This document shows positions 8,858-18,532 of a stretch of DNA of 64,000 nt, one piece after another (the stretch's first letter is position 1; the number at the start of each line of letters is the position of its first letter). Source of the stretch: Paenibacillus athensensis (GTDB lineage: Bacteria > Bacillota > Bacilli > Paenibacillales > NBRC-103111); contig NZ_MYFO02000004.1 in the NCBI RefSeq assembly GCF_004514475.2, positions 372,001 through 436,000 on the forward strand. The letters run 5' to 3'. Under the pieces are notes generated by a model, which saw only the letters and a list, made by a program, of their open reading frames with translations, ran no database searches and was not told where the DNA came from. The position numbers were made by a program, and so were the translations under genes.

Positions 8858-9402
8858 ACAGTTTGATCAAAATTTTCGCCGTATTGATCGCTATTCTGCT
8901 GCTCTATCTCTACCCGCTCTCTGCCGCCTTTGACCAGCAGGACGATATTTCGGAGCTGGTTGCCTTGCGCGCGACGACAGCCTTCGTCGATGCGGTTCGG
9001 GACAAAGGCGGCATCACGCCAACGATGTACAACGATTTCATGACCGCACTTGCGGCGACCGGCAATAGCTTTGACGTTCAGATGGAGCATGACAGCAAGA
9101 AGTATGTACCGGTTTACGACGATCCGATACGGCCCGAAACCTTTAAGGGCAACTACGAGGTACAGTACGATGCGTTTTTCAATGCGGAGATCCTGACGGT
9201 GCTGTTTCCCGACAATCGGGAAGCAAAGGATGACCCAAGCCGTCGTTATCGGATGCGCGCGGGTGACAGCTTCTCGGTGATTGTGCGCAATACGAACCGA
9301 ACGGCAGGCACGCTGCTCTTCGATTTTCTGAATAATACCATCAGCCCAAATGAAAAAATCGTGATTCCGTATGGCGGGGTGGTGCGCAATGAAATGGATT
9401 GA
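8854..9402 (+). CDS. Minor appendage subunit, single N-terminal anchor (182 aa)
   Basis: It starts MNSLIKIFAVLIAILLLYLY, a signal-anchor helix, then an extracytoplasmic domain. The segment SELVALRATTAFVDAVRDKGGIT resembles the start of TadE/TadG-like minor pilins. It overlaps the genes on both sides, so it belongs to the small-subunit block. No enzyme motif is seen. Confidence 0.55.
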   Translation: MNSLIKIFAVLIAILLLYLYPLSAAFDQQDDISELVALRATTAFVDAVRDKGGITPTMYNDFMTALAATGNSFDVQMEHDSKKYVPVYDDPIRPETFKGNYEVQYDAFFNAEILTVLFPDNREAKDDPSRRYRMRAGDSFSVIVRNTNRTAGTLLFDFLNNTISPNEKIVIPYGGVVRNEMD

Positions 9403-10372
9403 ATGGGCAATCGTCGGCGCGCTGTTGTTTCTCCCCTTCGCGATAGTCAACCGGAATGAGACGGATACCCTGCGACGGACGGTGCTGACGGAGATGAGAT
9501 ACGACGCTGCGCTGGATGCGGCGGTGGACGACGCCGCGAGGTTGCTCGTCGTTAACGCAAGCCAGCAGCAGGAAGCGCAATATGCCTCGGCCAAACATGT
9601 CGCACTGAACAAGGAAGAAGCACTGGCGGCGTTCTACCGGACGCTGGACGCGGGCTTCGGCGCTACTGATGATCCGGTGTCGCAAGATGTCCTGCATCGC
9701 TACATTCCGGCTATCGTGATCGTCGGGTACGACGGCTTTTACGTCTATTCCGAGCAAGAATGGACGGGGACAGACGGAAAAACCGTCATGAAACCGGCTT
9801 GGGGAACGAAGAAGCCTTATGTGTATTCCGATTCGGCGGGTAACAGCCTTTCCTTTACGCTCGACCAGCAGGTACTCGCTTACGATGCGGCCAGTCGAAG
9901 CTGTCATGAGGGCTTGCGGCAGGACATCCGGCAGCAAACGACGATTCCGCTTTTGCAGGATGCTGCGCTCTTCGAGCAGGTACGACGAAGCACGATTGTC
10001 CGGGCGATCCAGGACGAGTTGGCCTACCAGATCAATCGATATAACGAAACGGTTTCTCGAAATGGCCTGTCCTACACGTTCACCCTGCCTCTGATCTCCG
10101 ATGAGGACTGGCACAATACGGTGGATGACGTGGGCGTTTTGGCTTTTGTACAAGGTATCCCGATGGGAGCAAAGGTGTACAACAACTATGCGCTTGGCGG
10201 GAGCCGCATCGTGAAACGTCCAACGATCATCGGGGCCAGGAGAGGCAGTATGAAGGTGTACTACCGCAGTTCCTGCGGTTACACCTATCCGGCCGAAGAA
10301 ACGTTTGCCAGCGAGCAAGCAGCCGCGCGCAAGGGATATATGCCCCTGACTTGCCTCGGCTCGGCCTTCTAG
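9389..10372 (+). CDS. Anchored extracytoplasmic protein of the appendage cluster (327 aa)
   Basis: The ATG at 9389 is chosen; it places a hydrophobic helix (WAIVGALLFLPFAIV) at the N-terminus and overlaps the previous gene by 14 bp. The body begins with RRTVLTEMRYDAALDAAVDDAARLLV, a TadG/TadE-like helix, and ends in a Cys-containing part (SCGYTYPAEE, LTCLGSAF). It is likely a minor pilin or tip protein outside the membrane. The family is not recognised with certainty. Confidence 0.55.
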   Translation: MKWIEWAIVGALLFLPFAIVNRNETDTLRRTVLTEMRYDAALDAAVDDAARLLVVNASQQQEAQYASAKHVALNKEEALAAFYRTLDAGFGATDDPVSQDVLHRYIPAIVIVGYDGFYVYSEQEWTGTDGKTVMKPAWGTKKPYVYSDSAGNSLSFTLDQQVLAYDAASRSCHEGLRQDIRQQTTIPLLQDAALFEQVRRSTIVRAIQDELAYQINRYNETVSRNGLSYTFTLPLISDEDWHNTVDDVGVLAFVQGIPMGAKVYNNYALGGSRIVKRPTIIGARRGSMKVYYRSSCGYTYPAEETFASEQAAARKGYMPLTCLGSAF

Positions 10373-10441
10373 CAGGAACGTATGCCTTTTCGCTCATGTA
10401 AGCGATGGCAAGCGGAACAGAAGCAAAGGAGTTCATCAATC

Positions 10442-11413
10442 ATGTGGATTCGACTGTTGCTAGCGGCAATCGTTTTTTGGATAGCCGCCGGATTTACCAA
10501 CCCTATGGACGGCCAGCAATTGGTCATCAGTGGGGATTCCGACCGGATCAATCCGGAGTTAGGCGCTTATGTCGAGGATATAGTACCCGGCGATAAGCGA
10601 GAGTACAAGGTTCACGTCACGAATCCCACAGATGAGGAAATAACAGCACTGCTCTATGCGGCCGATGCCATGCCTGCACTGGGCGGCGGTAAGGATTTTA
10701 CTTTACCGAGCGATCCCGATACCGGTTCGGCTGCATGGTACAGGGCGCCGGATCGCAGCATATCCCTCAAGGCTGGCGAGACGCAAACCTTTTCAATGGA
10801 AATGCAGATACCTGAAAGTGTGGAGCCGGGCCAGTACGTGTCCGTCATCGGCGTCTACGATCAAAGTATGAGGGAATCGGCGGCGCGTAAAATCGGGTTG
10901 CAGGTCGTCCTCAACTACAAGTTGGACGAAGCGAAGCCTCCTGAGGCTTTCCCGCACGCAGCTGTATACTCGCTGGAGAACGGAAAAGCGAGCCTGACGA
11001 TTTTGCTGGTCAATGAAGGCGAAAGCTTGTCCGAACCGGAGATCGAGGTGCGGCTCAAACGGCAGGATGATGCCAGCGAGCTTTTGTTTAAAAGGAAATC
11101 AACGGTTGATTCCATTTATGCAGGCACGGTCGCACAGTACATGGCGGACCTAAACAGGCCGCTTTCTCCCGGTTCTTACATGGCGGAAGTAAAGACAACG
11201 CTGGGTGACCGCACAGAACAGAAGGATTTCCCTTTTGAAGTAACGGACGGTCGGACTATGCCTTCAGGAACCGTGATTCAAGCTACTGAGGACATTTCTC
11301 CGCATCATGAAGGTTCATTTGGATTGCGCCCATCCTTCGTCTACGGGGGCTTGCTGCTGATTCTTGTCATCGTCGTTGTTGTTATAAGAAGAAGGGCTTC
11401 GCGCACGGAGTAA
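10442..11413 (+). CDS. DUF916-like cell-surface protein with C-terminal membrane anchor
   Basis: The ATG at 10442 follows AAAGGAG. A signal peptide (about residues 1-20) leads to a domain with PGDKREYKVHVTNPTDEEI, GSAAWY, LKAGETQTFSMEMQIPE and PGQYVSVIGVY, the pattern of DUF916 (WxL-interacting, peptidoglycan-binding type). A C-terminal membrane helix and a RRRASR stop-transfer tail end it. No sortase motif is present. It may link the appendage to the wall (inference). Confidence 0.65.
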   Translation: MWIRLLLAAIVFWIAAGFTNPMDGQQLVISGDSDRINPELGAYVEDIVPGDKREYKVHVTNPTDEEITALLYAADAMPALGGGKDFTLPSDPDTGSAAWYRAPDRSISLKAGETQTFSMEMQIPESVEPGQYVSVIGVYDQSMRESAARKIGLQVVLNYKLDEAKPPEAFPHAAVYSLENGKASLTILLVNEGESLSEPEIEVRLKRQDDASELLFKRKSTVDSIYAGTVAQYMADLNRPLSPGSYMAEVKTTLGDRTEQKDFPFEVTDGRTMPSGTVIQATEDISPHHEGSFGLRPSFVYGGLLLILVIVVVVIRRRASRTE

Positions 11414-11539
11414 CGAGCGGCTCCTGGTTCCTGCAGAGGACAGACTGCCGGACAGTGGACAGGCAACAGAATCGGCACTATGATGTAGGAAACAGCAAGT
11501 TTTTCCAGTTCCGCACATTTTCTTTAGGGAGTGAGGCAT

Positions 11540-12652
11540 TTGAAAAGAAGGTTAGTATCCCTCCTCATTGTGACACTTTTCGGAAGTATATTCAGTTTGA
11601 CGGCAAGCGCAGCCAGTAAACCGCCAACCTTTGTCAGCGTCGTCATGGACGGCAAAAAAATCTGGTTTCCCGACGCGCAGGCGTTTATTGATGAGAACGG
11701 GCGAACGCTCGTCCCGGTACGTTTTGTCGCCGAATCGCTCGGAGCGAAAGTCGGCTGGGAATCGAAAACACAGACGGTTCCGATTACGAGAGACGATCAA
11801 TCTATCGTTCTGACGATTGACCAAAATGTTGTGCAGGTAGATGGCAAAGCGGTCACTTTGGATACGAAAGCCATCCTGAGCGGCGGTCGAACGTTTGTGC
11901 CGCTCCGTTTCGTCAGCGAGGTGTTGGGTGCGAAGGTGGATTGGGACAATCCGACAGACACCGTGTTCATCAAGACCAGCGAAGATAGCGCGGGGCAGAT
12001 CGACCAATGGGGGCGCTTGATTCGCACGACCGACTTACCGAAGAATGCGAGCGATTATCCATACATTCTTGCGGACGTTCCGAACGAAATGTACGAGATG
12101 GGCTATCCATTTTCGCATCCAACAGACACCAAAGTTTCATCCGTCCTCTACTCGACGAAGCCGGAATTCAACAAGAAGAACGTGGATATTTGGATGGGAA
12201 GACTGAAAGCATTCGGTGCGCTTTGGCTGAATGTAAATTACAACACGATTGATGACGCTTGGGCGCAGGCGGTTTTTGCTACCAAAATGCAAAACTCTGA
12301 TGCCGAACTGAAACATATTCGCCGCTACGCAGAATGGGTCAAAGAGAACCAAATCCAGATGGAAGGCTATCTTGATCCCGAGCCATCCATGATTTATAAA
12401 GATGGGTTTGGCAACAACTTTGTGCGATCCAAGTTCAGGATTAAATTCGTCTCGTACAAGGCAAGCAATGACTTGCTTTACGATGAGTGGTTCCCGAATA
12501 AACAAACGTTTGAGAAAGGTGTTTGGTACGAAGGCTACGCCGATATTTCTCTATCCACTAATGTAGGCGGCGATTGGGGAAGTACGTTGAAGGTCGATCC
12601 GAATGCAAGTTTGTTCCGCAATCATATCATTAGAAAGGCGGACTCGAACTAG
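11540..12652 (+). CDS. Secreted protein with copper-amine-oxidase-N type stalk domain
   Basis: The TTG at 11540 is preferred; GGGAGTGAGG lies just upstream, while the GTG at 11531 has none. A signal peptide ends near SLTASAAS. Two repeats follow: RTLVPVRFVAESLGAKVGW and RTFVPLRFVSEVLGAKVDW (about residues 50-143), the stalk domain common on Paenibacillus surface proteins. The C-terminal 230 residues have no family I recognise. It ends directly before the giant secreted protein, so the two are probably co-expressed. Confidence 0.8.
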   Translation: MKRRLVSLLIVTLFGSIFSLTASAASKPPTFVSVVMDGKKIWFPDAQAFIDENGRTLVPVRFVAESLGAKVGWESKTQTVPITRDDQSIVLTIDQNVVQVDGKAVTLDTKAILSGGRTFVPLRFVSEVLGAKVDWDNPTDTVFIKTSEDSAGQIDQWGRLIRTTDLPKNASDYPYILADVPNEMYEMGYPFSHPTDTKVSSVLYSTKPEFNKKNVDIWMGRLKAFGALWLNVNYNTIDDAWAQAVFATKMQNSDAELKHIRRYAEWVKENQIQMEGYLDPEPSMIYKDGFGNNFVRSKFRIKFVSYKASNDLLYDEWFPNKQTFEKGVWYEGYADISLSTNVGGDWGSTLKVDPNASLFRNHIIRKADSN

Positions 12653-15600
12653 ATGCGCAAACTTAAATTCATACGAATCACGTTGAGCATGCTGCTGGCA
12701 TGCTCTTTTTTATTGTCGTGCTTTCCGTTTCTTACGAATGCCGCGACACCGGCTGTCCGGGTAGATGAGGGTAAGATCAAATTTGAAATCACTAGCACAG
12801 CAGCAACCTCGTCCATCCGCTACAGAACGGTAGGTTGGACGGTGCGTCGTGACCAACTCTGCACGAATACATCATCCAAACAGTGTAGTGATCCGCGTAA
12901 CGGCAGTCACGCATCCTTTGTCAATCAGCAGGTTCGTCAAGTCGCGCAAAATCCGAACCCCCCAATTCCCGGAGAGCCGGTCACGACCTACTACGAAGTC
13001 AGTGAAGATTTAGTAACGGACGGCATGTGGCAAGCAGGCATGGGAGACATCAAGGACAACGACGACCTGTACTTGTACGCAATTATGGTATCCGTCGATG
13101 GCAATGGAAACGTGCGCAAAGGCCCATTTTACACGTTAGAAGGAATCAAGAACGCTGAGCCTTGGGCGCACCCGGATGATCTCGATGATTACTTCGGGAT
13201 TCACGTCCCCTATCGTAGCGCGAATTTTCCTGTCGATGTCGTTGCGAAAACCGTGGGAGGAACGATCCTCAAGCAGCCTGAGGTCACGTTCCATAAGGGC
13301 GACTACAAAGTCGGCGAGACGATCAACCACGAGTTTCCTGCGACGATTGAGGATAACGGGAAAACGTACAGTATTGTCCGCTCCTATCTATCGCCGAAGA
13401 AGGACCTAACGCAGAAAAGCTGGTTGCAGGAAAATCCGGATACGAATCCGAAGGTGCGAACGCGAAGCTTCACGGTGGCGCTTGGTGGAACGGACGCTAT
13501 TGCCGAATACGCTGAAAATAACCCGGTAAAGGCGATCTATCAAAAGGAAGATGGTACGAAACTCAAGGAAGTCGACAAAGGCGTCTACGAGACTGGAGAG
13601 GAAGTGAACTATACGTTTGATCCGCAGCTCACATCTGGCGGCCAGACCTATGAAATTGTTCGCACTTATATCACAAACAACAAGAAGCCGGATGAGAAGC
13701 TATTCATACAAGAAAAAGGCGACGTGAAGCTGCTCGAACGCTCCATCTTGGTTGGCTCTGGTGGCTCCAACTTCGTCGGCATCTATAAAATTCCTTCCCC
13801 GATTACCGTGACCTCTCGTATTGACGCGCCAGATCACGTCGATGCTTCCGTCACCTCTGTGGATGGAAATTTTGAATTTGAAGCGAAGTCACCCGTGCCG
13901 CTCAAAACGTATGAGATCACAAAAATAGAGAACGCAACATTCGTTACGCCTAGCGATAAGTCCGGCTCACTCAGCGGGCTGACGGCAAGTAAATCGCTGC
14001 CGATCAAAATTCCATTCACATCCGGCTCCAGTATTACCGTCAAAATCACGGTCGTCGTAAAAGATGCTAATGGTAACAGCGGAGATTCCACCTCGGATCA
14101 CACCGTACGCAAAGGCGACAATGACGGCGGCGATACTTCGTTACCTGGCACGAGCCAGCAAGTCGAGGCGATGGATGCCACGGCATCGGCGATCATAAAG
14201 GCGGATTCTCGCGGCGCAGAACGCTTTGACGTTTTGAAGGGAATACCGACCTCAGAAAGCCTTTATGTTAACGCGAGCGCCAAAGCGTATTTGTATCGCA
14301 ACACGTTCACAGAAGTGAAAGGCTCGAAATCGTATCCGATTACAGTCAGCCGCACCTATACGCTGAGCTGGACGGAATATGTTCCCGGCCCGCCGGATAG
14401 CGAAGGTCATTCGACCACGGTTCCGGTATCCCGATCCGACACGCAAACGGTCACCCAAAGCTACAGTGTGGAACGAAAGTACAGCTATTGGCTGGCAGAC
14501 CGTTTGGAAGTGTACGGCTTACAGAAGGCGACAGTCGCCAACTATGCCCTGCCCTCCGGTTCGGTGACGCTGCAAGCAAACGGGTATTCCGCACCGTCTG
14601 TTTCCGCCACCCATAATGCAGCGGTCTCGTCTCATATTACGGACCCGGTGTATCGCAACGTTGTGCTTTCCGGTCAAACGGTTTACGGCGGCTCCAGTAG
14701 ACCTTCGGTTCCAAGCGAGAACTGGAAGTCAGAGGCCGAAAATGCGGTCGGGAAAATCAAGGTCAAGAACGACACGGTTGTCTTTAATGGACAAACGATC
14801 ATGGACAATCGGACGGTGGAGGAAACGGCTCCTGCTCCGGGGGCGATTCCTGCATCTCCCATGATCGGTCAGGATGTTTTATATGGTTCGGGATTTATCA
14901 TCGATGCGACTAAAACGAACAAGGGGAGCCAGCCAAGCACGGGGACGATTTATTATACGCTGGTCAAGGGCATCGGAGGCGGGTCGAACCAAAGCTTCCC
15001 GATCAGCGGTATCAATCCGGTGACGGTGCATACCCCCGTCGTCAATCTGGCATCTGTAGCCGACGATCAGGCGCACAATCAGAAAACGGTGCCGACAGCC
15101 GATCATTCGGCGCTTATTCTGGATCGCCCCTTTACCGTGACGATTCCTACCAGCGGGCCGCACCGGGACATTACCGGCTACGGCAATCGGGACTATGCCA
15201 AATATGTGCGAGACAAGCAGGTAAGGTTCCCATTCGATGTATACAAGGCTGACCACGCAACGTTGATTCCGAAGGACACCTGGACTTCGATTCCTGTCGG
15301 CCAGCTTACAACCACTTATTACATGCCCGTTTGGGTAGATGAGGGAAATTATGATGTACTGTTTCGCACGTTTGCCGAAAACAGTCCGGCTTCATTCACA
15401 TCACAAAGTAATGCCAATTTGGACTTAACTCATCATGTGGCGACGCAAGTTGTGGCGGTTGAGGTTATTGGCCGTCTGTTCGACTTCCGAATTACCGATA
15501 TTGCCGACTACCAGTGGGAAAAGGTGTTCAGAACGGCGGCAGGCAGTGCGACGCCGACCGGAAATAGCTATTGGGTTGGCACAAAAGGGATCGACGGCGC

Positions 15601-16486
15601 GGCGCGCGGCAATACGGCCCCTTACGTGCTGCCGATTCGGCCCGGCAGTCACCCGGAGAGCGGAAAGAAAAATGTTGTCGTAAAAACAGGCTATCACTTC
15701 AAATTTGAGGTCAAAACGCTCGGCAACATGTTCAGCGCGGGCGATGGCGTGAAGATTACGCCGACTTTTTACTTCGTTGACAAGCAGGGCAAAAACCGGC
15801 AACAGGTGGACTTGTACTATCATTCGGGAAACAAGCGGTTTATTCGGATCGGCTCCACAGAAGATACCGAGCAGCGGTTGGTGACGCTCGACACCCGCCT
15901 CCGCAATGTGTCGCAGCAGGAGCTGACCAACACGGCCAGTTCACTGTGGAAGCTGAATGGTTCCTCTGGCACTCAGACGTCGTATGTACAGCAGGTTTTG
16001 AAGGACGCGGCGCAAAAGCGGATTTACGTCGGTGGTTACGACGGCATGCTGCTTCCTTCGCAGCTTCGGACGTTTATCGGCAGCATGCAGGTGCCGTCTG
16101 GCATTGATACTGCGCGGGCCAATGCCTCGGTGCAGCGCTGGTTTGGCGAGTATAGCCTTCCGGCTGCTCCTTATGCAGTGCCAGTGGGCATGAATCTGGC
16201 CGAGTACGGACGTACCCACCGGCTGGACGACAATGCGCCGATCTTCCTGCGTGACGGCTATATTGTAGTCAATTTTAACATCGAAACCATTCGCAATAAG
16301 GACATCGCTCACCCGCATTTGCAGTATAAAAATGCGCCGCTGGACAACCAGTGGCAGATGGAAGGTTTTCAACGCAGTTTTGTCGATCCTTACGGGGGGA
16401 TGTTCTCTTTGCTAGACGGGGACGTTGTGTTTTATCACGCCGACTTGTCCAGCTACGACGATTTTGGTACGGGCGGCACCCATTAA
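12653..16486 (+). CDS. Giant secreted surface protein with MucBP-like repeats (1277 aa)
   Basis: A signal peptide (about residues 1-30, ending FLTNAAT) precedes a beta-rich N-terminal domain. Two tandem MucBP-like units follow, roughly residues 190-285 and 287-375; each has (V/T)G(G/E)x(I/E)(N/V)(H/Y), GxTY and IVR(S/T)Y. Later parts are Ser/Thr-rich and beta-rich. No LPxTG signal or C-terminal membrane helix is seen, so retention must be by another route. It resembles proteins annotated as DUF5704 in Paenibacillus, but I cannot confirm this. It could be the adhesin or tip of the appendage system (inference). Confidence 0.7.
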   Translation: MRKLKFIRITLSMLLACSFLLSCFPFLTNAATPAVRVDEGKIKFEITSTAATSSIRYRTVGWTVRRDQLCTNTSSKQCSDPRNGSHASFVNQQVRQVAQNPNPPIPGEPVTTYYEVSEDLVTDGMWQAGMGDIKDNDDLYLYAIMVSVDGNGNVRKGPFYTLEGIKNAEPWAHPDDLDDYFGIHVPYRSANFPVDVVAKTVGGTILKQPEVTFHKGDYKVGETINHEFPATIEDNGKTYSIVRSYLSPKKDLTQKSWLQENPDTNPKVRTRSFTVALGGTDAIAEYAENNPVKAIYQKEDGTKLKEVDKGVYETGEEVNYTFDPQLTSGGQTYEIVRTYITNNKKPDEKLFIQEKGDVKLLERSILVGSGGSNFVGIYKIPSPITVTSRIDAPDHVDASVTSVDGNFEFEAKSPVPLKTYEITKIENATFVTPSDKSGSLSGLTASKSLPIKIPFTSGSSITVKITVVVKDANGNSGDSTSDHTVRKGDNDGGDTSLPGTSQQVEAMDATASAIIKADSRGAERFDVLKGIPTSESLYVNASAKAYLYRNTFTEVKGSKSYPITVSRTYTLSWTEYVPGPPDSEGHSTTVPVSRSDTQTVTQSYSVERKYSYWLADRLEVYGLQKATVANYALPSGSVTLQANGYSAPSVSATHNAAVSSHITDPVYRNVVLSGQTVYGGSSRPSVPSENWKSEAENAVGKIKVKNDTVVFNGQTIMDNRTVEETAPAPGAIPASPMIGQDVLYGSGFIIDATKTNKGSQPSTGTIYYTLVKGIGGGSNQSFPISGINPVTVHTPVVNLASVADDQAHNQKTVPTADHSALILDRPFTVTIPTSGPHRDITGYGNRDYAKYVRDKQVRFPFDVYKADHATLIPKDTWTSIPVGQLTTTYYMPVWVDEGNYDVLFRTFAENSPASFTSQSNANLDLTHHVATQVVAVEVIGRLFDFRITDIADYQWEKVFRTAAGSATPTGNSYWVGTKGIDGAARGNTAPYVLPIRPGSHPESGKKNVVVKTGYHFKFEVKTLGNMFSAGDGVKITPTFYFVDKQGKNRQQVDLYYHSGNKRFIRIGSTEDTEQRLVTLDTRLRNVSQQELTNTASSLWKLNGSSGTQTSYVQQVLKDAAQKRIYVGGYDGMLLPSQLRTFIGSMQVPSGIDTARANASVQRWFGEYSLPAAPYAVPVGMNLAEYGRTHRLDDNAPIFLRDGYIVVNFNIETIRNKDIAHPHLQYKNAPLDNQWQMEGFQRSFVDPYGGMFSLLDGDVVFYHADLSSYDDFGTGGTH

Positions 16487-16516
16487 AAACAGCATACCGT
16501 TTGGGAGGAAAAGAGC

Positions 16517-17005
16517 ATGATTGAGAAGCTGAAGCTTGCCACATCTGAGGATGAGGCTTATTTTTATTCCGCCTCCATCGAGAAGGATACGGAGCGCGGT
16601 TGTATTGGGCATGTGCGCGGTGATTTCGGCAAAGATGGGGAGGCATTCTGGGCAACTTGGTTCGAACATATTTCTTCGTTGAAAACTCCTGATTTTCGGG
16701 AGGAGCTTGGAGCGGTCATTCAAGCGTTGACGGAACAGGGGCTGATTCAAAACCGCAGTGGCATGCACGATTTTTGTATAAAACATCCAGAGGCCCGTCT
16801 ACCAAGCGCGCGGCATAGCGATGTCTATGGCTTTTGTTTGCAGACGGCAAAGCATCGTTACTATCTGCGATGCTTTCCGCGTGCCGGCGACTATAACTTC
16901 TATTTATATTGCTTCGCCCGGCCGGAGCGAATGAATGAATTGTCGTCGCCCCTCCATTCCCCTTCATCGGCACCACTAAAGCAGAAGTCTGAACTGGAAC
17001 GATAG
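16517..17005 (+). CDS. Conserved ICE hypothetical protein (162 aa)
   Basis: The ATG at 16517 follows GGGAGGAAAAG. The sequence (RGCIGHVRGDFG, FWATWFEH, CIKHPEARLP, YGFCLQTAKHRYYLRCFPRAGDYNFYLYCF) matches a pattern I associate with small soluble proteins in Firmicute ICEs. The function is unknown. No membrane segment is present and the last 25 residues look disordered. It is followed after 14 bp by a winged-helix gene, so a regulatory or transfer-associated role is possible. Confidence 0.65.
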   Translation: MIEKLKLATSEDEAYFYSASIEKDTERGCIGHVRGDFGKDGEAFWATWFEHISSLKTPDFREELGAVIQALTEQGLIQNRSGMHDFCIKHPEARLPSARHSDVYGFCLQTAKHRYYLRCFPRAGDYNFYLYCFARPERMNELSSPLHSPSSAPLKQKSELER

Positions 17006-17019
17006 GAGGATGCACTTCT

Positions 17020-17286
17020 ATGAATGATCTTGCCCGTTACCGGTTGCTGACCGGAGCATCTATTCCCCCTGCAGCGAAGCTGCTGTACAGCTATTTGTTG
17101 GATCGTGCAGGCGGGCGAAACGGCGCGGTACTGCTTTCGTCCAGGCGACTTGCGTCAGAGGTGGGTCTTTCCACTTCTGCTGTGCGTCGCAACCTGCATC
17201 GGCTTCAGCAAAATGGACTTATTCGGCTCACGCCAAGATATTCCGAGGAAGGCATTCGTCTGACGAACCAAATTACCTTCGTATAA
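17020..17286 (+). CDS. Helix-turn-helix protein (88 aa)
   Basis: It has AGGAGG upstream of the ATG. The core KLLYSYLLDRAGGRNGAVLLSSRRLASEVGLSTSAVRRNLHRLQQNGLIRL is a winged-helix/HTH fold: the recognition helix is around LSTSAVRRNLHRL and a beta wing follows. It lies 13 bp before the methylase/helicase start and may be its regulator. Small HTH proteins in this position are common in ICEs of this kind (family knowledge). Confidence 0.75.
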   Translation: MNDLARYRLLTGASIPPAAKLLYSYLLDRAGGRNGAVLLSSRRLASEVGLSTSAVRRNLHRLQQNGLIRLTPRYSEEGIRLTNQITFV

Positions 17287-18149
17287 GGAGGTGCGACCGG
17301 TGACAGCAAAGTTACAGCGAATCGCCGAGCTTGCCGCGAGTACGGCCCACGCGGTTTCGGATCATCCCGAGCGCTGGGCCGATTTTTTACGGTCGGCAGC
17401 GTGGAACTATAAGTATCCGTTTCAAGATCAACTATTGATCTATGCACAACGACCGGATGCAACCGCCTGTGCATCCATCGATATTTGGAACAAGCGACTG
17501 GACCGCTGGGTAAAGCGCGGTGCAAAAGGCATCGCGCTGATTGAGGATCGGGGTAGTCATTTGGGGTTGCGTCATGTCTTCGATGTGTCAGACACGCAGA
17601 GTCGAAGCCGACAACCCGTCCCCCTGTGGCGCATGGAGGAGCCGGATACGGAGACCGTCATTGAAACGCTGGAAAATGCGTTTGGCAGTGAAACGGGACC
17701 GGGGATGGAACTGGTTGACACGCTGTTGTCCGCTGCCCGAAACGCGGTGGAGGATCATAGCGCCGATTACGTGCGGATGCTGCTGGCCGAACGCGATAAC
17801 AGCCTGCTGGAAGAACTGGATGAGCCGCATGTGGAACTGTTGTTCAGGGAAGCCGCACAATACGCGGTCGCCTTTATGGCGCTGACACGCTGTGGTTTGG
17901 AACCCTCCCATTACATCAGCGTTGACGATCTGTCCGGCGTCGGCTATTTCAATACGCTCCCTGCGCTCTCTCATTTGGGCGCGGCGATCAGCGACGTAGC
18001 TGAAACCATGCTGCGTGAGATTGAATCCACCGTCCGGGCGATGCGCCGCGATGAGCAGCGAAAAAAAGAGCGTCAGGCCAGCCGTACCGTTGCAAGGCCA
18101 GAATCCTTGCCGCAAAATGAAGCTAAAGCACACGAAAGGATGATGAAAC

Positions 18150-18488
18150 ATGGAACTGACCTACACGCCGAACGGGGATTACCTCCTGCCCGACCTGACG
18201 ATGGCCGTTCCGATGAGGTTCGGGAAATATGGGATGTTGCGCAAGACGTTTCTCAAGGACCAACGGAGGGGAACCTTCGCCCATCTGATGCTGTCGGAGC
18301 AGTTGAATCAGCATCTGGCGGACATCGACCGGACAGCGCGGGAGCAGATCGACCTGACGATGCAGGAACTGATCCGGCAGTATCCAGCACCGGACAAGGC
18401 GACCGACCCGATGGGCTGGACGGGTCACATGAACAGCCTGAAGCAACAGGCCGAGGAACTGATTCTCACGGAACTGATCTATCACTAA
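18150..18488 (+). CDS. tnpV: TnpV-like protein overprinted inside the helicase gene
   Basis: This frame (+1 relative to the helicase) encodes 112 residues: GDYLLPDLTMA, GKYGMLRKTFLK, RRGTFAHLMLSEQLNQHL, DIDRTAREQID and HMNSLKQQAEELILTELIY. This is the pattern of the transposon-encoded TnpV family. It has its own ATG with AAAGGATGATG upstream, and a terminator begins 18 bp after its stop. The overlapping helicase frame encodes only the Gly/Asp/Pro-rich linker. So both products are probably made from the same DNA. TnpV function is unknown. Confidence 0.8.
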   Translation: MELTYTPNGDYLLPDLTMAVPMRFGKYGMLRKTFLKDQRRGTFAHLMLSEQLNQHLADIDRTAREQIDLTMQELIRQYPAPDKATDPMGWTGHMNSLKQQAEELILTELIYH

Positions 18489-18505
18489 AATGGTATGACC
18501 GATCG

Positions 18506-18532
18506 ACGGAAGACAGGAGTCTTCCGTTTTTT
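18506..18532 (+). terminator. Terminator-like hairpin inside the helicase frame, just after tnpV
   Basis: A perfect 9-bp stem (ACGGAAGAC/GTCTTCCGT) with an AGGA loop is followed by six T residues. It is a textbook intrinsic terminator, yet it lies inside the helicase reading frame, 18 bp past the tnpV stop. It could cut most transcripts after tnpV and let the helicase be made only by read-through. Confidence 0.75.

Noticed and set aside
8821-10318. Two long minus-strand frames (263 and 325 codons)
   Set aside because: They are antisense to the overlapping small-subunit genes, which have good starts and membrane anchors; the antisense products look like no known proteins.
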